From Streptomyces sp. NBC_00576 (GTDB taxonomy: Bacteria; Actinomycetota; Actinomycetes; Streptomycetales; Streptomycetaceae): a DNA stretch of 64,000 bases. Shown in pieces: positions 1 to 7,310 of the stretch. Within the stretch, counting starts at the first letter, position 1, and each line of letters opens with the position of its first letter. The DNA is taken from assembly GCF_036345175.1 (NCBI RefSeq), contig NZ_CP107780.1, positions 7,192,001-7,256,000 on the forward strand. Reading direction: 5' to 3'. The translations under genes were made by a program, and so were the position numbers. Below the pieces are notes generated by a model. It ran no database searches, had not been told where the DNA came from, and saw only the letters and a list, made by a program, of their open reading frames with translations.

Positions 1-572
1 TGGACTTGATCGGTCTGGAGGACGAGGTATCCGAGTGCCGGGGCTTCCAGCCTGGCATCGTGCCTGGGTTGTTCCAGACCGAGGCGTATGCGACGGCCGT
101 CATCCAGGGAGGGATTCCGGGGCCGTTGGACGACGCGCAGAAGACCAAGGTGCGCGTACGCATGGAGCGGCAGAAGGCGCTGACGCGGACGGATCCAACT
201 CCCCTCAAGGTGTGGATGATTCTCGGTGAGGCGGCGTTGCGTCAGCAGGTTGGTGGGCCCGGCGTTCTGAGGGCACAGTTGCTGCACCTGGTTGAGTTGG
301 CCCAGCTTCCGAACGTGACTTTGCAGGTACTACCCTTCACGGCAGGAGCCTGCCAGGGTGGGCCATATCCCTTCCTGATCTACAGTTTCCCTCCGCCGGC
401 GGGGCTGGAAGTGGTTCTTCTGGAGAACTTCGCGAGTCACGCGTACCTGGAGACCCGGGAGGACACGGCTCGGCTGGGCGGCGCCTTCGACCACCTCCGT
501 GCCGCAGCCCTCAGCGCGATGGAATCCGAGTCCCGGATCATGGGGATCGCCGAGGGGCTGACCGACTCGTAA
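1..572 (+). CDS. XRE-family regulator, DUF5753 C-terminal part (5' truncated by window)
   Basis: This is the C-terminal part of a Streptomyces helix-turn-helix regulator of the DUF5753 class. The visible part opens with the family signature of an acidic stretch, a FQPGIVPGLFQTEAYA-like motif, then a central region and an LLENFASHAYLE motif followed by a short C-terminal helix. These proteins normally have about 280 residues with an N-terminal XRE DNA-binding domain. That domain must lie before base 1, because the reading frame is open to the window edge and the TTG at 6 sits inside the domain. The gene stops 13 bases before a DUF397 gene, the usual partner in these regulator/effector pairs (WhiJ/BldB-type systems). 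The specific target is unknown. Confidence 0.88.
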   Translation, partial: DLIGLEDEVSECRGFQPGIVPGLFQTEAYATAVIQGGIPGPLDDAQKTKVRVRMERQKALTRTDPTPLKVWMILGEAALRQQVGGPGVLRAQLLHLVELAQLPNVTLQVLPFTAGACQGGPYPFLIYSFPPPAGLEVVLLENFASHAYLETREDTARLGGAFDHLRAAALSAMESESRIMGIAEGLTDS

Positions 573-585
573 GGAAGAGCAGCAG

Positions 586-789
586 ATGTCGTCGCAGCGG
601 ACCACTTGGTTCAAGAGCAGCTACAGCGGCCAGAACGGCGAATGCATAGAAGTCCGCCTCAGGGCGGCGGGCATCGATGTCCGTGACTCGAAGAACCCCT
701 GTGGCATGGCCGTCGCGGTTGGTGCAGCGGCATGGGTCGTGTTTCTTGGTGGGGTGGATTCCCGTGAGCGGTTGGGTTGGCCCGGCTGA
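586..789 (+). CDS. DUF397 domain protein
   Basis: A small soluble protein of 67 residues. It has the DUF397 hallmarks: a WFKSSYSG motif at residues 8-15, a GECIEV motif around 18-23, a VRDSKNP motif around 32-38, and a hydrophobic strand ending in a W-x-x-F-L-x-G-V segment. The part after the DSK motif (an alanine/valine-rich stretch) is more divergent than usual, but the length is normal for the family. A GGAAGAG ribosome-binding sequence precedes the ATG, and the gene follows the DUF5753 regulator directly. In this family the small protein is thought to work with, or antagonise, the paired regulator; that role here is inferred from the pairing only. Confidence 0.85.
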   Translation: MSSQRTTWFKSSYSGQNGECIEVRLRAAGIDVRDSKNPCGMAVAVGAAAWVVFLGGVDSRERLGWPG

Positions 790-897
790 GCTCCGGGCTG
801 GTCCGCGAAGACAGTCGATACCCCCGTATTGCCTGTGGGTCTCGGAGGAATTTCCGCTTATTTGTACCTTCAGGCGGGCCTGCCAGATCGATAGCGT

Positions 898-1530
898 GTG
901 GTTGTGACGGAGCATAGGTACAGCGCGGCAGACATCGAGGTGCTGGAGTTCGATGCCGCCGTGCGTAAATGGCCGGGCATGTACTTCGGGGTGGGGCCCG
1001 GGAGTCCGAAGCTGCCGGCCAACTTGCTTTCCGCGGTGGGGCGGCACGTGCTTCATCCAGCGACAAGCGTTGCCGGGGAGCACGCGTTGCGCGGCCTCGT
1101 CACGATCACCAGCGACAGCAGCTTCACGGTGGCCATGGATCAGCCGCATGCCTGGGGAGTCTCCGACGCTCCTGACCTCGGTTACTTCGGTTCCCTTCTG
1201 AGGTCTGAGTGGTGGCTGTTGGCAGCTACTGCCGCAATATCCCACCGGGTGACTGTTGAGATGTGGTGCGCGGGGCGCGGGTTGCGCCAGGACCTCAGCG
1301 GCATCCGGCCCTGTGCTGATCCCCAAGAGTTTCATCCGGTGGAAGGCAGCGGCACTCGGGTGAGCTTCGCCCTTGATCCGGCATACGTCGGGCAGCATTT
1401 CGTACTTCCGACGGATCTTGAGGACCTCGACCTGCACGGTCCGGACTGCCTGGAGCCAGCGGGACCGGGCTATGTTCTGATCAAGGACGTCCGACACGGG
1501 CAGACAGCGCCGGAAATCTTGCACCGCTGA
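898..1530 (+). CDS. GyrB-like N-terminal-domain protein lacking the ATP site
   Basis: A 210-residue protein with no clear full-length family. Residues around 20-32 (VRKWPGMYFG) match the conserved segment of DNA gyrase and topoisomerase IV B subunits that normally reads VRKRPGMYIG. The helix that should follow, with the Glu and Asn that bind ATP and magnesium in GHKL ATPases, is replaced by a run without these residues. The length is close to one GHKL lobe. I infer a non-catalytic GyrB-like remnant or specialised homologue; a gyrase-targeting immunity, decoy or regulatory role is possible but not shown. Two GTG starts (898 and 904) are possible and no strong ribosome-binding site separates them. 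It follows the DUF397 gene by 108 bases. Confidence 0.6.
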   Translation: MVVTEHRYSAADIEVLEFDAAVRKWPGMYFGVGPGSPKLPANLLSAVGRHVLHPATSVAGEHALRGLVTITSDSSFTVAMDQPHAWGVSDAPDLGYFGSLLRSEWWLLAATAAISHRVTVEMWCAGRGLRQDLSGIRPCADPQEFHPVEGSGTRVSFALDPAYVGQHFVLPTDLEDLDLHGPDCLEPAGPGYVLIKDVRHGQTAPEILHR

Positions 1531-1738
1531 CTGCTCCCTTAGTTAGTCGCACGCATTGCCAGTGCCGCCCCGCAGCGGCTGACCCGGTAAGTCGAATCTC
1601 ACCGCTTCCGCAGATGAACGGTCCCTGACCAGGAGAATCGGTCACCGTGGTTCCCCGTTAGTTCCCGGCCGAACGGGCACGGGAGGGCACGGGTGCTGTC
1701 TCGGCAGCAGCGGGAGTCCTTAGGGCGGCGGACGGGGC

Positions 1739-1813
1739 GGAGCTGTAGCGCAGAGGTCGTCGCGCGCGGTCTCCAAAATCGCGAGGACGCCGGTTCGAAT
1801 CCGGCCGGTTCTG
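1739..1813 (+). tRNA. degenerate tRNA-Trp (anticodon CCA) or tRNA-like remnant
   Basis: A cloverleaf can be drawn by hand. The acceptor strands 1739-1745 and 1806-1812 pair at seven positions, three of them G-U. The anticodon loop is CTCCAAA with a five-base stem. The T arm is GCCGG/CCGGC around the canonical loop TTCGAAT (1794-1800). The D arm pairs as GCGC/GCGC only if the usual single base 26 is missing, and the variable loop has six bases. No 3' CCA is encoded. The anticodon reads CCA, for tryptophan. The wobble-rich acceptor and abnormal D arm suggest a divergent, mobile-element-borne or decaying copy rather than the housekeeping tRNA. Confidence 0.55.
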
Positions 1814-1882
1814 CCTTCTCGACGTATCCGTCGGCGTGTCTGCCGTGTACCAAGCGGTACTGGTGTTGGTTCGGCGTGGGGT

Positions 1883-2089
1883 CTACAGCGCTTCGTCTCG
1901 GGCCAGGATCAGGCTGACTGAGCCCTCTGCGAGATTGATGCCGCCCTCAAGATGCTCGTGGTACCCGTCCCTGAGTTCGGGATCTGCGAGCCCCATGAGT
2001 CGCTCAGCCAAGTCGCGCAGCCCTGCGGCATTGGCCGCAATGGTGATTTCGGTTGCTGAGCCGTACACCTTGATCCTGGGGTCATCCAT
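1883..2089 (-). CDS. small Imm32-like protein
   Basis: A 68-residue protein that I would keep as real. It starts with a strand-like RIKVYGSATEITI segment, continues with NAAGLRDLAERLMGLA, and ends with a HLEGGINLAEG segment and a hydrophobic strand. This order (strand, helix GL-x-x-LA-x-x-L, HxHLE, strand) resembles the Imm32 polymorphic-toxin immunity family. A perfect palindrome sits just upstream of its ATG (2095-2108), and it is divergent from an SMI1/KNR4-like gene, another fold common among immunity proteins. No toxin is adjacent, so an orphan immunity role is an inference. Confidence 0.6.
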   Translation of the reverse strand: MDDPRIKVYGSATEITIAANAAGLRDLAERLMGLADPELRDGYHEHLEGGINLAEGSVSLILARDEAL

Positions 2090-2094
2090 GCGGT

Positions 2095-2108
2095 CACGCT
2101 ATAGCGTG
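2095..2108. promoter_or_regulatory. 14-bp perfect palindrome upstream of the Imm32-like gene
   Basis: CACGCTATAGCGTG is a perfect inverted repeat six bases upstream of the ATG of the minus-strand 68-residue gene. The central TATA-containing core could also act as a -10 element. The position suits an operator for autoregulation, but the binding protein is unknown. Confidence 0.4.
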
Positions 2109-2196
2109 CCTTCACCACCCATCCCAACCCACCACTGTACGAACGACCTTGGCGCCATGGGCGGCGACTGCTCGGCTCTGACATTAGAGTGCGCCG

Positions 2197-2799
2197 GTGA
2201 TCAGTGAAGAGGGGACGCGCCTGGGTGCGGATGCCGCACGTCGGCTGGTGCAGACAGGGCTCTACGAGTTCGAGCCGGGACTGACGGACGCCGAGTTCGC
2301 GCGCATCGAACGCGAGTACGGCTTCGAGTTCGCGGACGATCACCGCGCGTTCCTTGCGGCCGGTCTTCCTGTCAATGTTCCGCCCGAGGAGGGGCAGACC
2401 TGGTCCAAGCCTTGGCCCGAGTGGCGCAACGAGAATCCGGCCGAGGCGCGCGAACAGCTCAACTGGCCGGTCGAGGGAGTCCTCTTGAGCGTCGAGAAAC
2501 ACAGGTTCTGGTACGAGGCCTGGGGTGAGCGGCCGTCCGAAGACACGGCCGCCCTGGCCACCGCACGACTCCACCTCGCAGATGTGCCGGCGCTTGTACC
2601 GGTGTACGCCCACCGTTACCTTCCCGCCGGCCGGGGGAACTTCGGGCATCCGGTGCTCTCGATGTGGCAGACCGACGTCATCTACTACGGGCTGGACCTC
2701 GTCGACTACATGCACCAGGAGTTCGACGAGGCACGCGGAGACGTCGACGAGAATTGGGACCCCACAGCGACGGTCCCTTTCTGGAGAGACCTGCTCTGA
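2197..2799 (+). CDS. SMI1/KNR4-like protein
   Basis: A 200-residue cytoplasmic protein. Residues 25-50 carry the SMI1/KNR4 opening: a predicted Glu-rich helix (GLTDAEFARIEREYGFEF) followed by HRAFLAAGLPV, where SMI1 proteins have P-x-D-h-r-x-F-h. The centre is Trp-rich (TWSKPWPEW, and NWPVEG with FWYEAWG). The C-terminal third has a VPALVPVYAHRYLP motif and the GHPVLSMWQTDVIYYG strand typical of bacterial SMI1-like proteins. Members are immunity proteins of contact-dependent or polymorphic toxins, or are uncharacterised housekeeping proteins. With the Imm32-like gene beside it, an orphan immunity pair is plausible. The start is a GTG at 2197. Confidence 0.7.
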   Translation: MISEEGTRLGADAARRLVQTGLYEFEPGLTDAEFARIEREYGFEFADDHRAFLAAGLPVNVPPEEGQTWSKPWPEWRNENPAEAREQLNWPVEGVLLSVEKHRFWYEAWGERPSEDTAALATARLHLADVPALVPVYAHRYLPAGRGNFGHPVLSMWQTDVIYYGLDLVDYMHQEFDEARGDVDENWDPTATVPFWRDLL

Positions 2800-3053
2800 C
2801 TCGCGGTTTCGTGGACAGCAACGGGTGCTCTCAGCTTGGGAAGCTGCGTGTTTGCGGGAACTGATTGGGCGCCGGCTTGGGGCGACGGTCGAGCCGGCGT
2901 CAATGCGCTCGGCCGAATTCGCCAGGGTCTCAGGGCAGTTGTCGTGTGCGCACGAGGTAATGACCGGCCGGGCAGCAGTGGAACGGTTTGGTGTCTGCCG
3001 GGCGTCGTCTCTCTCCGGGGCACGGTGGCCGTGTCCCGGACAGGGGTGACCGG

Positions 3054-3785
3054 GTGCATACGGGCGGCTTCGCCAAGTGGACAGAGCGGTTCGAGGACGA
3101 GCGGGAGCGTCGGCATGCCCAAGGGGACCCGGACTGGGGGCAAGGGGCAACGCTGCATCCTGCGGTGTGGGCCAGCATTCAGCGCTTCCAGGTCGGCGAG
3201 GACGGTGACGGCGCGAACCTCGTCGGCAAAGCGGACCTCGCCGGCGATGCCGACTACGCGCAGGCGGTCCGGCTCTTCGTCGCCGAGGAACAGAACCACG
3301 CCCGCCTGCTCGCTCGGCTGCTGGCTGCGGGTGGCGTACCGACGTTGACCGGTCACTGGAGCGACACGGTCTTCGTACGGTTGCGGCGTCTCATGGGTCT
3401 GCGCCTGGAACTGCTGGTGCTGATGATCGCGGAAGTGGTGGCGCTGCGCTATTACCGGGTCGTACGTGATGGCGCCCCTGACGCGCTCACTTCGGATGTG
3501 GCGGGACGGATCCTGTCCGACGAGCAGCGTCATGTCCCGTTCCACTGCGAGCGACTGCACGCCTCCCTGGCAGAACTGCCCCGCCCAGTGCGCCACCTGG
3601 TGATGGTCCTTTGGCGACTGCTGCTGCTCGCGGTCTCCCTCGTCGTCGCCGCTGACCACGGCTCAGGACTAAGCCGGCTCGGCATCCGGCGCCTTCGTTT
3701 CATGGCCGACGTCATGGCATCCGCCGACGCGGTGGTCTTCGCGGTGCTGGCACCCCGCCCAGATGCGTGGTCAAGCATGCGTTGA
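3054..3785 (+). CDS. ferritin-like domain protein
   Basis: A 243-residue predicted helical-bundle protein. The motif FVAEEQNHARLLARLL (two Glu and a His, E-E-x-x-H) and the later DEQRHVPFHCERL (D-E-x-x-H) are spaced as the two metal-ligand helices of ferritin-like di-iron proteins. A hydrophobic RLLLLAVSLVV segment near residue 200 could pack in the bundle or anchor to membrane. I placed the start at the GTG at 3054, which has an AGGGG sequence about seven bases upstream; the open frame extends to 2988 without a better site. The substrate is unknown; oxidative or storage chemistry on iron is possible. The intergenic stretch before it (2800-3053) shows no other gene. Confidence 0.65.
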   Translation: MHTGGFAKWTERFEDERERRHAQGDPDWGQGATLHPAVWASIQRFQVGEDGDGANLVGKADLAGDADYAQAVRLFVAEEQNHARLLARLLAAGGVPTLTGHWSDTVFVRLRRLMGLRLELLVLMIAEVVALRYYRVVRDGAPDALTSDVAGRILSDEQRHVPFHCERLHASLAELPRPVRHLVMVLWRLLLLAVSLVVAADHGSGLSRLGIRRLRFMADVMASADAVVFAVLAPRPDAWSSMR

Positions 3786-4388
3786 CACCGAGAACAGCTT
3801 CTTGGATCACCAGCTCCCGTGCCTGCGATTCAGTCCGGGCGCCCCCCGCCCCCGCCCCCGCCCCGGGGACGCTGAGGCGTGGCGTACGAGCCGGTCGCCT
3901 CGGCCGTGTGCAGGCGTACCTGCGGGGAAACCGCACTCGAGCACGGCCGGCCGGGCGGGAGGACGGCCGGGGCCAGGCCGTCAAGATCAATGCAAGCCCT
4001 TTCGCTCCCCGCTTCGGGCGGCGAACAGACTGTGCCGGATGAATATGGCCCCGCCGCAGGGAAGTTGGCTGTATCCCACCTGTGCGCTCTGAACTGCCGA
4101 AACGCCACCCAGCTGACGTACCGGCCGACCGGTTTGGGCCGGTCGGTGCTCACGCTCCGCAGATTGGCCCGTTACCGGCAGTACGGCTCCCACCTCGGAC
4201 AACCCATACTGAGTCCGTGCAACAACGGGGGCTCTTGTTACGCCCTGAACCGCAGCACAACGCAGGAAACGCGGCGCCATTGACCAGGCGCCGCCGAGGT
4301 TCACGCGGCCATCGCGTTCACTCACGCCACGCGGTGGCCGAGTGTGCCCACGATGCCCTGGGAGGGGTGAAAGCTGCTACAGATTGTC
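3786..4388. other. gene-poor stretch before the IS607 element
   Basis: About 600 bases without a credible gene: the open frames are low-complexity Pro/Arg/Gly translations of GC-rich DNA. The stretch contains a C-rich tract at about 3839-3872 and an 8-bp hairpin CCGACCGG/CCGGTCGG at 4125-4146 with a six-base loop. A single CTGCGGGGA-containing sequence near 3920 resembles part of a type I-E CRISPR repeat but is not repeated. Gene remnants may be present but I cannot identify any. Confidence 0.4.
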
Positions 4389-4414
4389 TAGTCATTCATA
4401 GTCATCCCTAGTCG
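4389..4414. repeat. three TAGTC repeats at exact 10-bp spacing (IS607 left end)
   Basis: TAGTCAT occurs at 4389-4395 and again at 4399-4405, and TAGTCG at 4409-4414, a register of one helical turn. The array lies 24-49 bases before the tnpA start. The reverse complement (TGACTA) occurs once at the other end of the element at 6508-6513. Such phased sites fit recombinase binding at an IS607 end. Confidence 0.55.
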
Positions 4415-4437
4415 TGTGTCTCACGTACCTTGGTCTC

Positions 4438-5013
4438 GTGAAGCTTTCGGAGTGGGCCCGTCAGCAGGGCGTGAGCTACCAGACCGCCTGGCGGTGGGTG
4501 AAGGACGGGAAGATGCCCGTCCCCGTTCGCCAGGCGCCGTCCGGGACGTGGTTGGTCGACGAGGTCGCCGTCCAGCCGTCCGGGCGTGTGGTGGCGTACT
4601 GCCGCGTGTCGTCCGTTGACCAGAAAGCCGATCTTCAGCGGCAGGCCGCCCGGGTCGTGTCCGGCGCGAACGGGCTGGGCCTGGCCGTCGCTGAGGTCGT
4701 CACCGAGGTGGGATCCGGGTTGAACGGGCGGCGCCGCAAGCTGCACCGGCTGCTGTCCGACCCGCAGACGGTGGTGATCGTGGTCGAGCACCGCGACCGG
4801 CTGGCCCGGTTCGGCGTCGAGCACCTGGAGGCAGCGCTGTCGGCGTCCGGGCGGCGCCTGGTCGTCCTCGACCCCACCGAGACCGCCGATGACCTGTTAC
4901 GCGACATCACCGAGGTGCTCACCTCCATGTGCGCCCGCCTGTACGGGCGGCGGGCAGCGAAGAACCGGGCCGCCCGCGCGGTGGCCGTAGCGACCGGCGA
5001 GGCCGCCGAGTGA
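4438..5013 (+). CDS. tnpA: IS607-family serine recombinase TnpA
   Basis: This 191-residue transposase recombines DNA through a serine nucleophile. Residues 1-45 form a MerR-type helix-turn-helix (LSEWARQQGVSYQTAWRW, then KMPVPV and a GTWLV wing). The catalytic domain starts at AYCRVSSVDQ, with the likely nucleophile at Ser58 and DQKADLQRQ after it. The VEHRDRLARFG motif near residue 120 supplies the conserved Arg pair. The GTG at 4438 is chosen because family members start at MKLSEWA. An in-frame TTA leucine codon at 4897-4899 is rare in Streptomyces and would tie translation to the bldA tRNA. The stop overlaps the tnpB start by three bases. Confidence 0.92.
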   Translation: MKLSEWARQQGVSYQTAWRWVKDGKMPVPVRQAPSGTWLVDEVAVQPSGRVVAYCRVSSVDQKADLQRQAARVVSGANGLGLAVAEVVTEVGSGLNGRRRKLHRLLSDPQTVVIVVEHRDRLARFGVEHLEAALSASGRRLVVLDPTETADDLLRDITEVLTSMCARLYGRRAAKNRAARAVAVATGEAAE

Positions 5014-6464
5014 AGAGGTTCCAGCCGCAGCCCGGGTTCGTGGTGCAGGCGTACCGCTTCGCACTGGACCCGAACGCCACCCAGGAGCATGCTCTGCGCT
5101 CGCACTGCGGCGCGGCGCGTGCCGCCTACAACTGGGCCGTCGGCTGGGTGACCGCCTCTTGGTGGCAGCGCCGCGCGGAGGAGTCCTACGGCATTGGCGA
5201 GGCCGGGCTGACGCAGTGGCGGCCGTGGTCGCTGCCCGCGCTGCGGAAGGCGTTCAACGAGGCCAAGCACACCGATCCGAGGTTCGCCGCCTGGTGGGAG
5301 GAGAACTCCAAGGAGGCGTACTCCACCGGCCTGGCGAACGCGTCGGCCGCGTTCGACAACTACGCGAAGTCCAAGAACGGCAAACGGCGCGGCAAGCGGA
5401 TGGGTGCGCCGCGGTTCAAGTCGAAGCGCAAGGCGCGCCTTGCCTGCCGGTTCACCACCGGCGTGATCCGCGTGGACGCTGACGGCCGTCACGTCACCCT
5501 GCCCCGGCTGGGCACGATCCGCACCCACGAGCCCACGGTGAAGCTCCTCGCCCGCGTCCAGGCCGGGACGGCCCGGATCCTGTCCGCGACCGTGCGGCAC
5601 GAGCGCGGACGCTGGTTCGTCTCATTCCAGGCCGAGGTCAAGCGGGACCTCGAACGCGTGGCGCGGCCGGACGTGGCGGTCGGCATCGACCTCGGGGTGA
5701 AGACCCTCGCGGTCATGGCCGACAGCACCGGCGAGATCCGCACCATCGCGAATCCCGGGCACTACGACCGGGCACGCAAGCAGCTGCGCCGCGCCTCCCG
5801 CGTCGTCTCCCGACGCCAGGGCCCCGACCGGCGGACCGGGCAGAAGCCGTCGAAGCGGTGGGAGAAGGCCAACGCCGCCCGCAACAAGGTGCATCACCGG
5901 GTGGCCAACCTCCGCGCGGACGCCCTGCACAAGCTCACCACCGCCGTGGCGGCCGAGTACGGCACGGTCGTGGTCGAAGACCTCAACGTCGCCGGGATGC
6001 TCCGCAACCGGCGTCTCGCGCGAAGGATCGCCGACGCCGGGTTCGGGGAGATCCGCCGCCAGCTCACCTACAAGACCCGCCAGCGCCACGCCACCCGCAC
6101 CATCGCGGCGGACCGCTGGTACCCCTCCTCGAAGACCTGTTCCGGGTGCGGCGCGGTGAAAGCCAAACTGCCGCTGCACGTGAGGACCTACCTGTGCGAC
6201 GCCTGCGGCCTGGTCATCGACCGGGACGACAACGCCGCACTCAACCTCGCCGCGCTCGCGGCAGCCGCAACAACCGGTACCGGAGTGGCCGGAGACCAGG
6301 ACACCCAATCGGTGTCGAAGCCTCGTGGAGCCGACCAGAAGACCCGCGCCACCCGCCCCCGCCGCAAGGCGGAGGCGGGGCGGGCAGGTGGCGCAACCCT
6401 GCCGCACCAGCGGCAGACGGAAGCGAGAGACCGTACTCAAGCCGAAGCCCTCACGCTCTGGTGA
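5010..6464 (+). CDS. tnpB: TnpB, IS607-associated RNA-guided nuclease
   Basis: A 484-residue TnpB, the ancestor-type relative of Cas12. The N-terminal helix-turn-helix/WED-type region (RFALDPNATQEHAL, ARAAYNWAVGW) is complete. The RuvC-like residues are present: Asp227 in VGIDLGVKTLA, Glu323 in VVVEDLNVAGM, and the DRDDNAALNL motif at 404-413. A zinc ribbon C377-x2-C380...C396-x2-C399 lies between the last two. TnpB proteins use an omega RNA made from the 3' end of the gene and element to cut DNA at a site next to a short TAM, which promotes element retention. The GTG at 5010 is chosen over upstream in-frame codons because it overlaps the tnpA stop (GTGA). The C-terminal 60 residues are basic and low in complexity, where the omega RNA is usually encoded. 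Confidence 0.93.
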   Translation: MKRFQPQPGFVVQAYRFALDPNATQEHALRSHCGAARAAYNWAVGWVTASWWQRRAEESYGIGEAGLTQWRPWSLPALRKAFNEAKHTDPRFAAWWEENSKEAYSTGLANASAAFDNYAKSKNGKRRGKRMGAPRFKSKRKARLACRFTTGVIRVDADGRHVTLPRLGTIRTHEPTVKLLARVQAGTARILSATVRHERGRWFVSFQAEVKRDLERVARPDVAVGIDLGVKTLAVMADSTGEIRTIANPGHYDRARKQLRRASRVVSRRQGPDRRTGQKPSKRWEKANAARNKVHHRVANLRADALHKLTTAVAAEYGTVVVEDLNVAGMLRNRRLARRIADAGFGEIRRQLTYKTRQRHATRTIAADRWYPSSKTCSGCGAVKAKLPLHVRTYLCDACGLVIDRDDNAALNLAALAAAATTGTGVAGDQDTQSVSKPRGADQKTRATRPRRKAEAGRAGGATLPHQRQTEARDRTQAEALTLW

Positions 6465-6501
6465 CGAGACGGACCTTCCGGGCGGAAACGTCCGGAATGC
6501 T

Positions 6502-6520
6502 GAGACCTGACTACGGTCTC
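6502..6520. repeat. GAGACC/GGTCTC hairpin at the IS607 right end
   Basis: Six-base arms at 6502-6507 and 6515-6520 flank a TGACTAC loop that carries the inverse of the left-end TAGTC repeat. The GGTCTC arm also appears at the left end (4432-4437). It is likely part of the right end or the omega-RNA terminus. Confidence 0.4.
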
Positions 6521-6536
6521 GGCAACGGGAAACAGT

Positions 6537-7181
6537 ATGAGGAACTCACGCCTGAGAGCGCTGTCCGGTGTCCTTGCCGCCGGTGCGCTGATCGCCGGTC
6601 TGACCGGTACGGCGGCGCAGGCATCGGAGAACACCGTGACCGCCGCCCCGGCGGAGATCGGCATCCGGTTCAACCCGGACGGCGATGCCGGGCAGTGCGG
6701 CGGGCAGTCGGGGCAGCAGTGGGGCGCCGATCCGGCCTTCACCCGGGCGATCCGATTCGACACCGACAACCGCTCGGGCGGCTGTCAGCTGTCCTTCGGC
6801 ATCTTCGACCCGGACAACACGCTCCGGGGTGCGTCCATCAGCTACGGCTTCCAGGCCAGTGCCGGTGGCGACGCGGGGCAGTGCGGAAACCCGGGCACGT
6901 ATCAGATGCCGATTCAGCGGTTCCGGACCTTCGGGTCCCCGGTCCGGGTCGACGCCGACGGCAGGCCGGGCTACTGCAACCTCACCTTCACCGTCTCGGG
7001 CCGCTCCGACGTCATCCTCGAAGTGAGGTACTTCGCGGACGGCGACGGCAGCCAGTGCGTGAACTCCCTGCCCTCGGACCAGAACCACACGGCGTTCGCG
7101 GGCAGCCCGGTGACCATCGGCATTGACACCGACGGACGCTCCGGCGGCTGCCAGATGCAGCTGCGGCTGCAGAAGGTCTAG
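6537..7181 (+). CDS. secreted protein with three cysteine-paired repeats
   Basis: A 214-residue secreted protein of unknown function. A signal peptide is clear: MRNSRLRA, a hydrophobic core VLAAGALIAGLTGTA, then the cleavage motif AQA-SE near residue 29. The mature part holds three repeats of about 55 residues. Each starts with a GDAGQCG- or GDGSQCV-type motif and ends with a polar D-x-D-x-R-x-G-x-C motif followed by a hydrophobic strand. Each repeat carries two Cys that could form a disulfide, so I infer a three-bladed or three-lobed extracellular beta domain. The ATG at 6537 has a GGGAA sequence upstream. It lies immediately to the right of the IS607 element, so its promoter may have been altered by the insertion. 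Confidence 0.75.
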   Translation: MRNSRLRALSGVLAAGALIAGLTGTAAQASENTVTAAPAEIGIRFNPDGDAGQCGGQSGQQWGADPAFTRAIRFDTDNRSGGCQLSFGIFDPDNTLRGASISYGFQASAGGDAGQCGNPGTYQMPIQRFRTFGSPVRVDADGRPGYCNLTFTVSGRSDVILEVRYFADGDGSQCVNSLPSDQNHTAFAGSPVTIGIDTDGRSGGCQMQLRLQKV

Positions 7182-7310
7182 CAGTCGGGTCCCAGTGCTC
7201 CGGCCGGTTCACCACCGTGTGGTCGGCGGGGGTGCGGCGGTAGCGGGTGTACCCGGCCTCTCGGGTGCGCCCGCGCTGTCATTCCTGCCCGGGCGCGGCA
7301 CAAGGCCGGT

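Larger units (their letters stand above)
4389..6520 (+). mobile_element. IS607-family insertion sequence (tnpA + tnpB)
   Basis: The element has the complete two-gene IS607 layout: a serine-recombinase transposase followed by an overlapping TnpB. IS607 elements lack terminal inverted repeats of the DDE type and duplicate no target, so the ends cannot be fixed exactly. The left end probably lies near three TAGTC-containing repeats at 4389, 4399 and 4409. The right end probably lies near 6502-6520, where an inverted TGACTA sits inside a GAGACC/GGTCTC hairpin. Both catalytic proteins look intact, so the element may still be active. Confidence 0.75.

Noticed and set aside
1599..1853. A minus-strand 84-residue frame with an AGFEPASSRFWRP-like segment.
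   Set aside because: This is the familiar spurious translation of a tRNA antisense strand. The tRNA-like element explains it.
3917..3936. A CRISPR-repeat-like sequence.
   Set aside because: It occurs once, and there are no spacers or cas genes.
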